A stretch of DNA of 12,622 bases, from contig JASHQP010000406.1 of assembly GCA_030039095.1 (NCBI GenBank), positions 1 to 12,622 of the forward strand, in the 5' to 3' direction. Positions 6,765 through 12,622 of this stretch are shown in pieces. This DNA comes from Streptosporangiaceae bacterium (GTDB lineage Bacteria > Actinomycetota > Actinomycetes > Streptosporangiales > Streptosporangiaceae). The notes under the pieces are model-generated. The model saw only the letters and a list, made by a program, of their open reading frames with translations, searched no databases and was not told the DNA's origin. The position numbers and the translations under genes are program-made. Within the stretch, counting starts at the first letter, position 1. Every line of letters starts with the position of its first letter.

Positions 6765-7847
6765 TCACGGGACCGCCGGCTCGGCGGCGGACTCTCCGGT
6801 GGCCTGCCAGCCGGTCGAGCTGCGGACGACGAGCCGGCACGGGACCGTGTGAGCGCCGTGGGTCGGCTCGCCGTTGATCGCGGACAGCAGGTGCTCGGCG
6901 GCAACCCGGCCGACGTCTTCCAGGCACATGTCGATGCTGGTCAGCGGCGGGTCGGCCCCGCGCGCCATCGGCTCCCAGTTGTCGTAGCCGATCAGCGCGA
7001 TGTCGTCGGGCACGCTGCGCCCGAGCATGTGCAGCGTGTCGGAGACGCCGCGGGCGATCTGGTCGCTGCCGCAGAAGATTGCCTGCACGCCGGGGGAGTT
7101 GCGGAGCAGGATGCTGGCGCCCTGCCGTCCCCAGGCCTCGCTCCATTCGCCGTAAAGGACGTCGTTCGGCGAGAACCGCACGTCGGCCTCTGCCGCGGCA
7201 TCGCAGAACCCGCTGGCGCGCTTGCGGACGCACAGGAAGCGCTCGGGCCCCGTGATGTGCCCGATCCGGCGGCGGCCGCCCTTCAGCAGGTGGGCCGCGG
7301 CCATCCGGCCGCCGCCGTAGTCGTCGGGGAGGATGGCCGGCTCGTCGCTGTCCAGCGACTGGGTCATCGCGTACACGACCGGCATCCCCAGGCCGACGCC
7401 CACGCTCGGTCGCGGCTCGATCCGCCGCCCGGTGACGATCAGGCCGTCCACCCGCCGGCTGAGCAGCCTGTCCAGGTACTGGCGCTCCCTGGCCGCGTCG
7501 TCCCGCGTATCGCACATGAACACCGAGATCTGCCCCGCGCCGAAGGCGTCCTCGGCACCGAGCATGACCGGGATGCTGAACCTGCCGAAGCTGTCGGTCG
7601 TGATCAGCCCCACGGTGTAGGTCCGGCCCGCCAGCAGCCCGCGGGCCAGCACGTTCGGCGAGAAGCCGAGCTGGCGGGCTACCTCCGCGACCCGCTCCCG
7701 CGTCTCCGCGCGCAGCTTCCCCTGCCCGTTGAGGGCTTTCGACGCGGTGCCGATCGAGACGCCGGCCTGCGCCGCCACGTCCCTGATCGTCGCGCGTCGC
7801 GTGTCGGGTTCTTCGGGAGGCAAACGGTTTCTCCATACTGGTGCCAC
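6765..7847 (-). CDS. LacI-family transcriptional regulator, divergent from the GH127 operon
   Basis: Repressor of about 352-360 residues. Counting from the GTG at 7847: helix-turn-helix ATIRDVAAQAGVSIGTASKALNG spans 19-41 (key part VSIGTASKALN), the hinge helix FSPNVLARGL is at 62-71, and the effector domain shows RRVDGLIVTG, AAAHLLKGG, CGSDQIARG, PDDIALIGYDNWE and PPLTSIDMC. The recognition helix differs from that of the other LacI (SIGTASK versus SFQTVSK), so the two probably read different operators. The GTG at 7847 has no clear SD. An in-frame TTG at 7823 has GGAG 7 nt upstream and may be the true start, giving 352 residues, the same length as the other regulator. Divergence from GH127 with an operator in between makes it the best candidate regulator of that operon. 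Family certain, ligand inferred. Confidence 0.94.
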   Translation of the reverse strand: MAPVWRNRLPPEEPDTRRATIRDVAAQAGVSIGTASKALNGQGKLRAETRERVAEVARQLGFSPNVLARGLLAGRTYTVGLITTDSFGRFSIPVMLGAEDAFGAGQISVFMCDTRDDAARERQYLDRLLSRRVDGLIVTGRRIEPRPSVGVGLGMPVVYAMTQSLDSDEPAILPDDYGGGRMAAAHLLKGGRRRIGHITGPERFLCVRKRASGFCDAAAEADVRFSPNDVLYGEWSEAWGRQGASILLRNSPGVQAIFCGSDQIARGVSDTLHMLGRSVPDDIALIGYDNWEPMARGADPPLTSIDMCLEDVGRVAAEHLLSAINGEPTHGAHTVPCRLVVRSSTGWQATGESAAEPAVP

Positions 7848-7860
7848 GGGTCAGAGACTT

Positions 7861-7888
7861 CATATCGTAATAGAACCGTGTTTGTACA
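7861..7888 (-). promoter_or_regulatory. Weak candidate promoter for the divergent LacI gene
   Basis: On the minus strand TGTACA (7888-7883) and GATATG (7866-7861) are 16 bp apart. Each matches its consensus only partly (4 of 6 and 3 of 6). Transcription would start near 7854, leaving almost no leader before GTG 7847 but a normal leader before TTG 7823, which favours the TTG start if the promoter is right. Confidence 0.3.
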
Positions 7889-7891
7889 GCC

Positions 7892-7921
7892 TTGACGGGT
7901 CACCCGGACACGCCCTAGCTT
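7892..7921 (+). promoter_or_regulatory. Candidate promoter for the GH127 operon
   Basis: TTGACG (7892-7897) and TAGCTT (7916-7921) are separated by 18 bp, the same spacing as the other candidate promoter in this window. Transcription would start near 7928, about 40 bp before the operator-like palindrome at 7968-7979 and 167 nt before the GTG start. A repressor bound at that site would act as a roadblock. Confidence 0.45.
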
Positions 7922-7967
7922 GCATGGGAAAACCTATTCCTGACGACCCTGGTCCGGATAGCCGGTA

Positions 7968-7979
7968 GTGAGCGTTAAC
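7968..7979. promoter_or_regulatory. LacI-type operator-like sequence upstream of GH127
   Basis: GTGAGCGTTAAC is an imperfect inverted repeat centred on CG. With flanks, TAGTGAGCGTTAACA (7966-7980) differs at one of 15 positions from the site across the start of the operon 1 binding protein (3802-3816). It is placed between the divergent LacI gene and GH127, downstream of the likely GH127 promoter. Confidence 0.6.
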
Positions 7980-8035
7980 AATGATCATGGTCCGCCGGGG
8001 TAGATGAGTCGGCCCGGGCCGTGCCGTGCGGGGCC

Positions 8036-8080
8036 GGTGAGGCTGGTGAGGCCCGTGAGGCTGATGAGGCTGGTGATCGA
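8036..8080. repeat. 9-bp tandem repeats in the GH127 5' leader
   Basis: Units GGTGAGGCT, GGTGAGGCC, CGTGAGGCT and GATGAGGCT follow each other without gaps (8036-8071), and a fifth degraded unit GGTGATCGA ends at 8080. Each of the first four contains GAGG, an SD-like core. In the GH127 reading frame the array carries several TGA codons, so it is untranslated. It ends just before the real SD (GGAG, 8083-8086). Confidence 0.75.
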
Positions 8081-8094
8081 GTGGAGTCGCGCAC

Positions 8095-10071
8095 GTGACT
8101 GATACGGACATGGCGCCAGCATCCCGAGGGCCGGTCAGCCCGACGGCATCGGCGGCCGTCAGGCATCGCCCGGTGGAGGAACCCGGCACCCGGCTGACTG
8201 GCGCGCTGCTGCGCGACTGGCAGCGGCGCAGTCATGACGCCAGCCTGCCGCTGGCGCTGCGCCAGATGGAAGCCGCGGGCAATCTGGGCAACCTGCGCCT
8301 GGCCGTGGCCGGGGCCAGCGACGGCTACCGCGGCCCGGTGTTCATGGACTCCGACCTGTACAAGACCCTGGAGGCCATCGGCTGGGAGCTCGCCCACGAC
8401 CCGTCGCCCGAGCTCGCCGAGTTTGCTGCCGACGCCGTCGCGCTGATCGAGAAGGCCCAGCAGCCGGACGGCTACCTGAACTCTTACGTCCAGGTGAGCG
8501 GTACGCCGAGGTACTCCAAGCTCTCGTCGAGTCACGAGATGTACTGCGCCGGTCACCTGATCCAGGCCGCGATCGCGCACTCCCGAAGCCAGGGCCAGCT
8601 GCCGCTGCTGGGCGTCGCGCGCCGGTTCGCCGACCAGCTGGTCGGCCACTTCGCGGGCCGGGAGGAGGGAATCGACGGTCACCCGATCATCGAGAGCGCC
8701 CTCGTCGAGCTGTACCGGGAGACGGGGCATGCCCCGTACCTGAGCCTGGCCAGCCAGTTCGTCGAGCAGCGCGGCCGGGGGCTGATCGGCGACTCCGGTT
8801 TCGGCAGCCGCTACCTGCAAGACCACCTGCCGGTGCGGGAATCGACCGAGATCGTCGGCCACGCCGTGCGGGCGCTGTACCTGGAGGCCGGCGTGGTGGA
8901 CGTCGCGGTCGAGACCGGCGACGCCGAGCTGATGGCCTCGTCGGTCACCCGGTGGGAGGACATGGTCTCCGCCAAGACCGCGCTGACCGGCGGCGTCGGC
9001 TCCCGGCACGACGGCGAGTCGCTGGGCGACCGCTTCGAGCTGCCCCCGGATCGCGCCTACAACGAGACCTGCGCGTCGATCGCCGGCATCCAGTGGAGCT
9101 GGCGGCTGCTGCTGGCCACCGGCGAGTCCCGGTACGCCGATCACATCGAGCGGCTGATCTACAACGGCCTCGGCGGCGCGATCTCCGCCGACGGGCAGCG
9201 GTTTTTCTACGTCAACCCGCTGCAGCGCCGGGAGGGCCACTACGAGCGCGACGACCCGGGGCGCCGCCGCGAGTGGTTTTCCTGCGCGTGCTGCCCGCCG
9301 AACATCATGCGCATGTTCGCCTCCATGGGCCACTACCTGGCGACCACCGCCGACGACGTCCTCTACCTGCACCAGTTCACCGGCGCGAGCATCGGCGCCA
9401 GCCTGGCCGGCGGCACCCTCCGCGTCGAGACGAACACCGGATACCCGTGGTCCGGAGGGGTCGAGATGCAGGTGCGCAGCGCGCCGTCAGGGGCCTGCGG
9501 GCTCGCTGTCCGCATCCCGGCCTGGTGCCGCGGCGCGCGCTTCACGGTCAACGGCAGCTCCCTTGCGCCTGATCCCGCCGACCGGGGCTACCTCATCGTC
9601 CGGCGGCACTGGATGCCGGGCGACGTGCTGCGCTGTGACCTGGACGTCGCACCGCGGCCGACGTACCCGAACCGGCGCATCGACGCGCTGCGCGGGACGG
9701 TCGCGGTCGAGCGCGGCCCGCTCGTCTACTGCTTCGAGCAGGCGGACCAGACCGCGGGGGCGGACATCGAGGACCTTGTGCTCGACGCTCACGACTTGCC
9801 CGAACGCGACGACGACCTCCCGGGCGTGGGCCGAACCGTGACTGTGGTCGTGGCCGGCGAGCGCCTGGCGCCCGTCGCCTCGGGCGGCCTGCCCTATCGA
9901 TCCTCGCCCGACGCCGCGGCCGCGGGAGCTCCGGCCACGGCCGTGGGCATCCCCTACTTCCAGTGGGACAACCGCGACGGCGCGGGCATGCGGATCTGGA
10001 TGCCGCAGGCCCGATCTGCCAGCAACAACATGGCAGCTGGTCGTTCCCCGGCTGCTGACGAAACCGTGTAA
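8095..10071 (+). CDS. Beta-L-arabinofuranosidase, glycoside hydrolase family 127 (HypBA1-like), cytoplasmic
   Basis: Retaining hydrolase predicted to release L-arabinofuranose from beta-linked arabino-oligosaccharides such as those on hydroxyproline-rich plant glycoproteins. The 658-residue length agrees with Bifidobacterium longum HypBA1. That enzyme uses a zinc-bound cysteine nucleophile with Glu322, Glu338, Cys340, Cys417 and Cys418. The counterparts seen here are Glu308 in GSRHDGE, Glu324 and Cys326 in YNETCASIA, and Cys399-Cys400 in CACCPPN, so the active site is complete. An alpha/alpha barrel (to about residue 400) is followed by beta-sandwich regions with GPLVYCFE near 542-549. No signal peptide is present. 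GTG at 8095 has GGAG 8 nt upstream and in-frame stops further up; ATG at 8110 is an alternative. It is first in an operon with a second sugar importer. GH127 includes other activities, so the substrate is probable, not proven. Confidence 0.93.
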   Translation: MTDTDMAPASRGPVSPTASAAVRHRPVEEPGTRLTGALLRDWQRRSHDASLPLALRQMEAAGNLGNLRLAVAGASDGYRGPVFMDSDLYKTLEAIGWELAHDPSPELAEFAADAVALIEKAQQPDGYLNSYVQVSGTPRYSKLSSSHEMYCAGHLIQAAIAHSRSQGQLPLLGVARRFADQLVGHFAGREEGIDGHPIIESALVELYRETGHAPYLSLASQFVEQRGRGLIGDSGFGSRYLQDHLPVRESTEIVGHAVRALYLEAGVVDVAVETGDAELMASSVTRWEDMVSAKTALTGGVGSRHDGESLGDRFELPPDRAYNETCASIAGIQWSWRLLLATGESRYADHIERLIYNGLGGAISADGQRFFYVNPLQRREGHYERDDPGRRREWFSCACCPPNIMRMFASMGHYLATTADDVLYLHQFTGASIGASLAGGTLRVETNTGYPWSGGVEMQVRSAPSGACGLAVRIPAWCRGARFTVNGSSLAPDPADRGYLIVRRHWMPGDVLRCDLDVAPRPTYPNRRIDALRGTVAVERGPLVYCFEQADQTAGADIEDLVLDAHDLPERDDDLPGVGRTVTVVVAGERLAPVASGGLPYRSSPDAAAAGAPATAVGIPYFQWDNRDGAGMRIWMPQARSASNNMAAGRSPAADETV

Positions 10072-10082
10072 CCCCCGTCAAC

Positions 10083-10089
10083 GAGGAGG
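10083..10089 (+). promoter_or_regulatory. Strong Shine-Dalgarno that fits the leader ORF rather than the binding-protein gene
   Basis: GAGGAGG lies 8 nt before the ATG at 10098, an ideal distance, but directly abuts the ATG at 10090 and stands 55 nt before the binding-protein ATG at 10145. It therefore decides in favour of translation of the 16-codon leader ORF. Confidence 0.65.
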
Positions 10090-10097
10090 ATGACGAC

Positions 10098-10148
10098 ATG
10101 CATAGACGCTCCGGGCCGCGTTATGCGCGGAAGGGCGGGCGGCGATGA
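10098..10148 (+). CDS. Short basic leader peptide ORF (16 aa) overlapping the binding-protein start
   Basis: Translation gives MHRRSGPRYARKGGRR and a TGA stop. Seven of 16 residues are Arg or Lys. A consensus SD lies 8 nt upstream, while the following lipoprotein gene has only a poor SD. The stop codon of this ORF and the ATG of the lipoprotein gene overlap as ATGA (10145-10148), the same type of junction as between the regulator and GH51 genes in this window. The simplest reading is a leader whose translation delivers ribosomes to the binding-protein start. The Arg content could also make it responsive to ribosome pausing, which is speculative. I do not recognise the peptide, and it may be no more than a translation landing site. 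Confidence 0.5.
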   Translation: MHRRSGPRYARKGGRR

Positions 10149-11464
10149 GGCGCCGCGGCTACCTATCGATCGCGGCTGCCGTGGCGGCCGGGACGCTGGC
10201 ACTGACGGCGTGCAGTTCCTCAGGGACTGGCTCATCGTCCGGCTCGTCGCCGAGCACGTTCGGCGTGAACGCGACGGGAACCGTGCACTTCTGGGCCCGC
10301 CAGGCCACCGACGGGCCCGCCAAGGCCCTGGTCAAGGAGTTCAACGCGACGCACAAGCACCTGAAGATCGTGCTGCACCTGACGCCGCCCAACGACGACA
10401 CCAGCCAGCTCGCGACCGCGATCCGGGCCGGCTCGCCGCCCGATGTGGTCGGCCTGAACGACATCGACGTGCCGACGTTCTCGCACGAGGGCGCGCTGAT
10501 GAACCTCACCAAGTACATCGACGCGCTGCCGTACAAGAGCTCGCTCAGCCCCGGTCACCTGGCGCTCGCGACCATCGGCAGCAAGTACTACGGGCTGCCG
10601 TACCTGGCGGACCTCTCGGTGCTCTGGTACAACAAGAAGCTCTTCTCCGAGGCCGGGCTGAACCCGAACGACCCGCCCACGGACTACGCCCAGATCGTGA
10701 GCGACGCGCAGAAGATCAGCGCGCTCGGCCACGGCATCTACGGCTTCTCGTTCGCCGGTGACTGCCAGGGCTGCCTCGGCTTCACGATGCTGCCCTCGCT
10801 GTGGGCCGACGGCGTGCACATGATCAGCGGGCCGCTCGGCAACCAGAAGGCCAACGTCTCCAGCGACGCCCCGCTCAAGACGATGCTGGCGGACTACCGC
10901 ACGCTGTGGTCGAAGAAACTCGTGCCGGTGGACGACCAGACGCAGAACGGGCTGACCTGGGGTGCCGACTTCGAGGCCGGCAAGGTCGGCATCCTGCCCG
11001 GCGACTACGGGATCGCGGCGACCTTCAAGACCGCGGCCCAGAAGGCCGAGTTCGCCGACGCGCCGCTGCCCGGCGTCACCGGCGACAGCTACAGCACGTT
11101 CGACGGCGGCGACGACTTCGTGATCCCGGCCGGGGCGGCGAACCCGTCGGGCGCGTGGGAGTTCATCAAGTGGGCGCTGGAGCCCGCGCAGCAGGCGCAG
11201 TACCCCTCGCTCGGCGACACCCCGGTCCGCAGCGACATCCTGACCCCGGCGTTCGCGGCCAAGAACCCGTACGACGCGGTCGCGCTGAAGGCCCTGGCCA
11301 AGGGTTCCGTGGAATACACGCTGGCGTATGACGCGGTCTACAACGAGCCCGGGTCGCCGTGGTTCAAGATGTTCGAGGATGCCGTTTATGACGGGAACAT
11401 GAGCGCGGCTCTTCAGGAAGGCCAGTCCGGTATCCAGTCGACGCTGCAAAGCGTGAAGAGCTGA
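10145..11464 (+). CDS. Extracellular sugar-binding lipoprotein of an ABC importer (family 1 solute-binding protein), operon 2
   Basis: Ligand-capturing subunit of the second importer, 439 residues. The signal peptide starts MRRRGYLSIA, which resembles a twin-arginine (Tat) motif (RRGYLS), continues with a short hydrophobic core and ends in lipobox LTAC with Cys23; a Ser/Gly linker follows. The mature part has typical features: VHFWAR, a DVVGLNDIDV segment, GLPYLADLSVLWYNKKLF at about 150-167 and WEFIKWALEP near the C-terminus. An unusual CQGC pair (Cys207 and Cys210) could form a disulfide outside the cell. ATG 10145 is the only reasonable start: a TAG at 10103 closes the frame upstream with no earlier start. 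Its own SD is weak and it overlaps the leader ORF. The ligand is inferred to be a beta-arabinofuranosyl oligosaccharide from the GH127 neighbour. Confidence 0.93.
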   Translation: MRRRGYLSIAAAVAAGTLALTACSSSGTGSSSGSSPSTFGVNATGTVHFWARQATDGPAKALVKEFNATHKHLKIVLHLTPPNDDTSQLATAIRAGSPPDVVGLNDIDVPTFSHEGALMNLTKYIDALPYKSSLSPGHLALATIGSKYYGLPYLADLSVLWYNKKLFSEAGLNPNDPPTDYAQIVSDAQKISALGHGIYGFSFAGDCQGCLGFTMLPSLWADGVHMISGPLGNQKANVSSDAPLKTMLADYRTLWSKKLVPVDDQTQNGLTWGADFEAGKVGILPGDYGIAATFKTAAQKAEFADAPLPGVTGDSYSTFDGGDDFVIPAGAANPSGAWEFIKWALEPAQQAQYPSLGDTPVRSDILTPAFAAKNPYDAVALKALAKGSVEYTLAYDAVYNEPGSPWFKMFEDAVYDGNMSAALQEGQSGIQSTLQSVKS

Positions 11465-11470
11465 CAGGCC

Positions 11471-11520
11471 CCTGCGCCGTGCCCTGTTCCAGTCGGGCCG
11501 GGAACGGGGCACGGCGCAGG
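11471..11520 (+). other. 20-bp stem-loop after the operon 2 binding-protein gene
   Basis: The arms 11471-11490 and 11501-11520 are complementary over 20 bp with a single G-U pair (11485 with 11506), around a 10-nt loop. It begins 7 nt after the lipoprotein stop codon. No U-tract follows and the permease gene continues downstream, so it is more likely an mRNA stabiliser or partial terminator that raises binding protein relative to permease. The rest of the gap (11521-11570) shows only a purine-rich stretch with the permease SD. Confidence 0.8.
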
Positions 11521-11570
11521 CAGGACCGCCGCGCAGCCAAGGCGCGGACAGAGGCGGAGGACGAGGACCG

Positions 11571-12515
11571 TTGGCAGCAACCCAGGCTTCGGGCGCGGCG
11601 CCCGCTGCGGCGCGGCGCCCGCGCTGGCCAGGGCGGCGGAGCGCCGCCGACCGCAGGAACGCCAGGGTAGGCCTGGCGTTCACGTCCCCGGCGCTGCTGC
11701 TGGTCGGGGTCTTCGCGCTGTTCCCGCTCGGCTTCGGCGTCTACATCTCGCTGACGAACTGGCCGCTCGTCGGGCCGTACCACTTCATCGGCCTGTCGAA
11801 CTACACCAGCCTGATCCACGACTCGGTGTTCCTCCAGTCGATCCTGTTCACGCTGAAGTACACCGCGATCGTCACGATCCCGATCTTCGTCGTCGGCTAC
11901 GCGCTCGCGGTGTTCGTGCGCTCCAACCGCCGGGGCACGACGGTGTTCCGGACGCTGATCTTCCTGCCGTACATCGTGGGGCTGGTGGCCGAGAGCTACA
12001 TGGCCGTGGTGGAACTGCAGCCGAGTTCGGGAACCGCGAACTTCGTCCTGTCCAAGCTCGGGATCGTCAGCAACACCACGGCGTGGACCGTGCACACCGG
12101 TCTGGCGATCACCGCGATCTGCGTCCTCGTCATCTGGTTCGCCTCCGGGCTGACGATGATGCTGCTCATGGCCGGGATGCAGAGCATCCCGACCGACCTC
12201 TACGAGTCGGCCCGGGTCGACGGGGCCTCCTGGTGGAGCGCTGAGCGGCGGATCACGCTGCCGCTGCTGCGCCGGTCGATCGCGCTGAGCCTGATCATCT
12301 CGGTCGTCGGCTCGTTCCTCGCCTTCAACCAGTTCTTCATCATCACCGACGGCGGGCCCGGGACGAGCACCGTGCCCGTGGTGATGTCGATCTTCCAGAC
12401 CGCCTTCGCGGACACCGACGTCGGCCTGGCCAGCGCGATGTCGGTCGTGCTCATCATCGTGGTCGGCCTGATCACCTTCGTCCAGTTCCACTACCTGCAG
12501 GGGGATGGGGACTGA
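11571..12515 (+). CDS. Sugar ABC transporter permease, MalF/CUT1 type (first permease of operon 2)
   Basis: Integral membrane component of the second importer, 314 residues. An Ala/Arg/Pro-rich cytoplasmic tail (1-32) precedes membrane segments at about 33-60, 90-116, 126-148, 175-202, 237-259 and 285-306. The ATPase coupling loop reads YESARVDGASWWSAERRITLP at 211-231 (as two blocks YESARVDGAS and WWSAERRITLP), with the conserved Gly218 and LP230-231. FFIITDGGPGTST near 255-267 is typical of MalF-like subunits. The start is TTG at 11571, with GAGG 4 nt upstream and GGAGG slightly further; the first ATG would remove several membrane segments. The stop overlaps the next ATG by one base. No ATPase gene for this importer is within the window. 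Confidence 0.93.
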   Translation: MAATQASGAAPAAARRPRWPGRRSAADRRNARVGLAFTSPALLLVGVFALFPLGFGVYISLTNWPLVGPYHFIGLSNYTSLIHDSVFLQSILFTLKYTAIVTIPIFVVGYALAVFVRSNRRGTTVFRTLIFLPYIVGLVAESYMAVVELQPSSGTANFVLSKLGIVSNTTAWTVHTGLAITAICVLVIWFASGLTMMLLMAGMQSIPTDLYESARVDGASWWSAERRITLPLLRRSIALSLIISVVGSFLAFNQFFIITDGGPGTSTVPVVMSIFQTAFADTDVGLASAMSVVLIIVVGLITFVQFHYLQGDGD

Positions 12516-12622
12516 TGGCATCCGTTCGCAGCAGCCAGCAGCCAGGCGCCCGCCCGTCAGCGGCCGGCGACCCGGGTGCTCGCCGGCCGGCTGCCGACGT
12601 CCGGGCCGGCGCCGCCGGGCGC
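12515..12622 (+). CDS. Start of the next gene, probably the second sugar permease (MalG type), cut by the window edge
   Basis: ATG at 12515 shares one base with the TGA of the upstream permease (TGATG), and GGGG lies just upstream. The 36 visible residues are rich in Ala, Arg, Pro and Gly with no membrane segment yet. Similar basic, low-complexity cytoplasmic tails precede the membrane part of both complete downstream-type permeases here. Identity as MalG partner rests on operon order alone. Confidence 0.7.
   Translation, partial: MASVRSSQQPGARPSAAGDPGARRPAADVRAGAAGR

Noticed and set aside
7981..8007. Eight-codon ORF (MIMVRRGR) in the GH127 leader
   Set aside because: No SD precedes it, it begins inside the operator region, and nothing couples it to GH127; probably chance.
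8036..8080. CRISPR-like repeat array
   Set aside because: Units are 9 bp, directly adjacent, without spacers; this is a simple tandem repeat.
7975..9372. 465-codon minus-strand open frame opposite the GH127 gene
   Set aside because: Its sequence is low-complexity Val/Gly/Arg-rich with no family resemblance, while the plus strand has all GH127 catalytic residues.
10090..10761. 223-codon plus-strand frame starting directly after GAGGAGG
   Set aside because: The ATG touches the SD with no spacer, so it cannot be initiated from it, and the frame runs out of phase through the lipoprotein gene without any domain.
11471..11520. Rho-independent terminator after the second binding protein
   Set aside because: No U-tract follows the stem and the importer permease lies in the same orientation just downstream; an intra-operon structural element is more likely.
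10232..11683. 483-codon minus-strand open frame opposite the second binding protein
   Set aside because: Compositional shadow: Arg/Val/Gly-rich with no domain, spanning a lipoprotein gene, a hairpin and a permease start on the other strand.
1..12622. Insertion sequences, attachment sites, tRNA genes, riboswitches or defence genes
   Set aside because: I saw no transposase, integrase, tRNA-like or rRNA-like sequence, and every long stretch is accounted for by sugar-utilisation genes; codon and base composition look uniform apart from the short regulatory AT-rich patches.

Overview
The window is high-GC DNA, with GTG and TTG start codons next to ATG, purine-rich Shine-Dalgarno (SD) sequences, lipoprotein sugar-binding proteins and CUT1-type sugar permeases. 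This fits a saprophytic or plant-associated actinomycete (Streptomyces-like or a relative). That assignment rests on composition and gene content only.

Layout. Positions 1-6412 (minus strand) hold one leftward operon: a LacI-family regulator, a GH51 alpha-L-arabinofuranosidase (4-nt overlap with the regulator), a sugar-binding lipoprotein, two membrane permeases (4-nt overlap), and the start of a sugar ABC ATPase that runs off the left edge. Positions 6413-6764 are a gene-free regulatory stretch with palindromes and a good candidate promoter. Positions 6765-7847 (minus) encode a second LacI-family regulator. It is divergent from a rightward operon starting at 8095: a GH127 beta-L-arabinofuranosidase with its complete zinc/cysteine active-site set, a 16-codon basic leader ORF, a second sugar-binding lipoprotein, a permease, and the first 36 codons of what is probably the partner permease at the right edge.

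How it works together (inference). The two ABC importers would bring in arabinose-containing oligosaccharides. The two hydrolases lack signal peptides, so alpha- and beta-linked arabinofuranosyl residues would be removed inside the cell. The two LacI proteins would sense liberated sugars or oligosaccharides. A near-identical 15-nt operator-like sequence (14 of 15 matching) lies in the GH127 5' region and across the start codon of the first binding protein, which suggests the two operons share a regulator. A different palindrome, centred on GAACGTTC, overlaps the predicted transcription start of the regulator-GH51 operon.

The enzymes and transporters belong to known families, and I see no sign of a wholly new system. 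The unusual material is post-transcriptional. A perfect 12-bp hairpin lies between a strong SD and the only available start of a permease gene. A leader peptide ORF overlaps the start codon of the second binding protein by ATGA. A 20-bp hairpin follows the second binding-protein gene. An operator embedded in the first binding-protein gene forces a TTA second codon.
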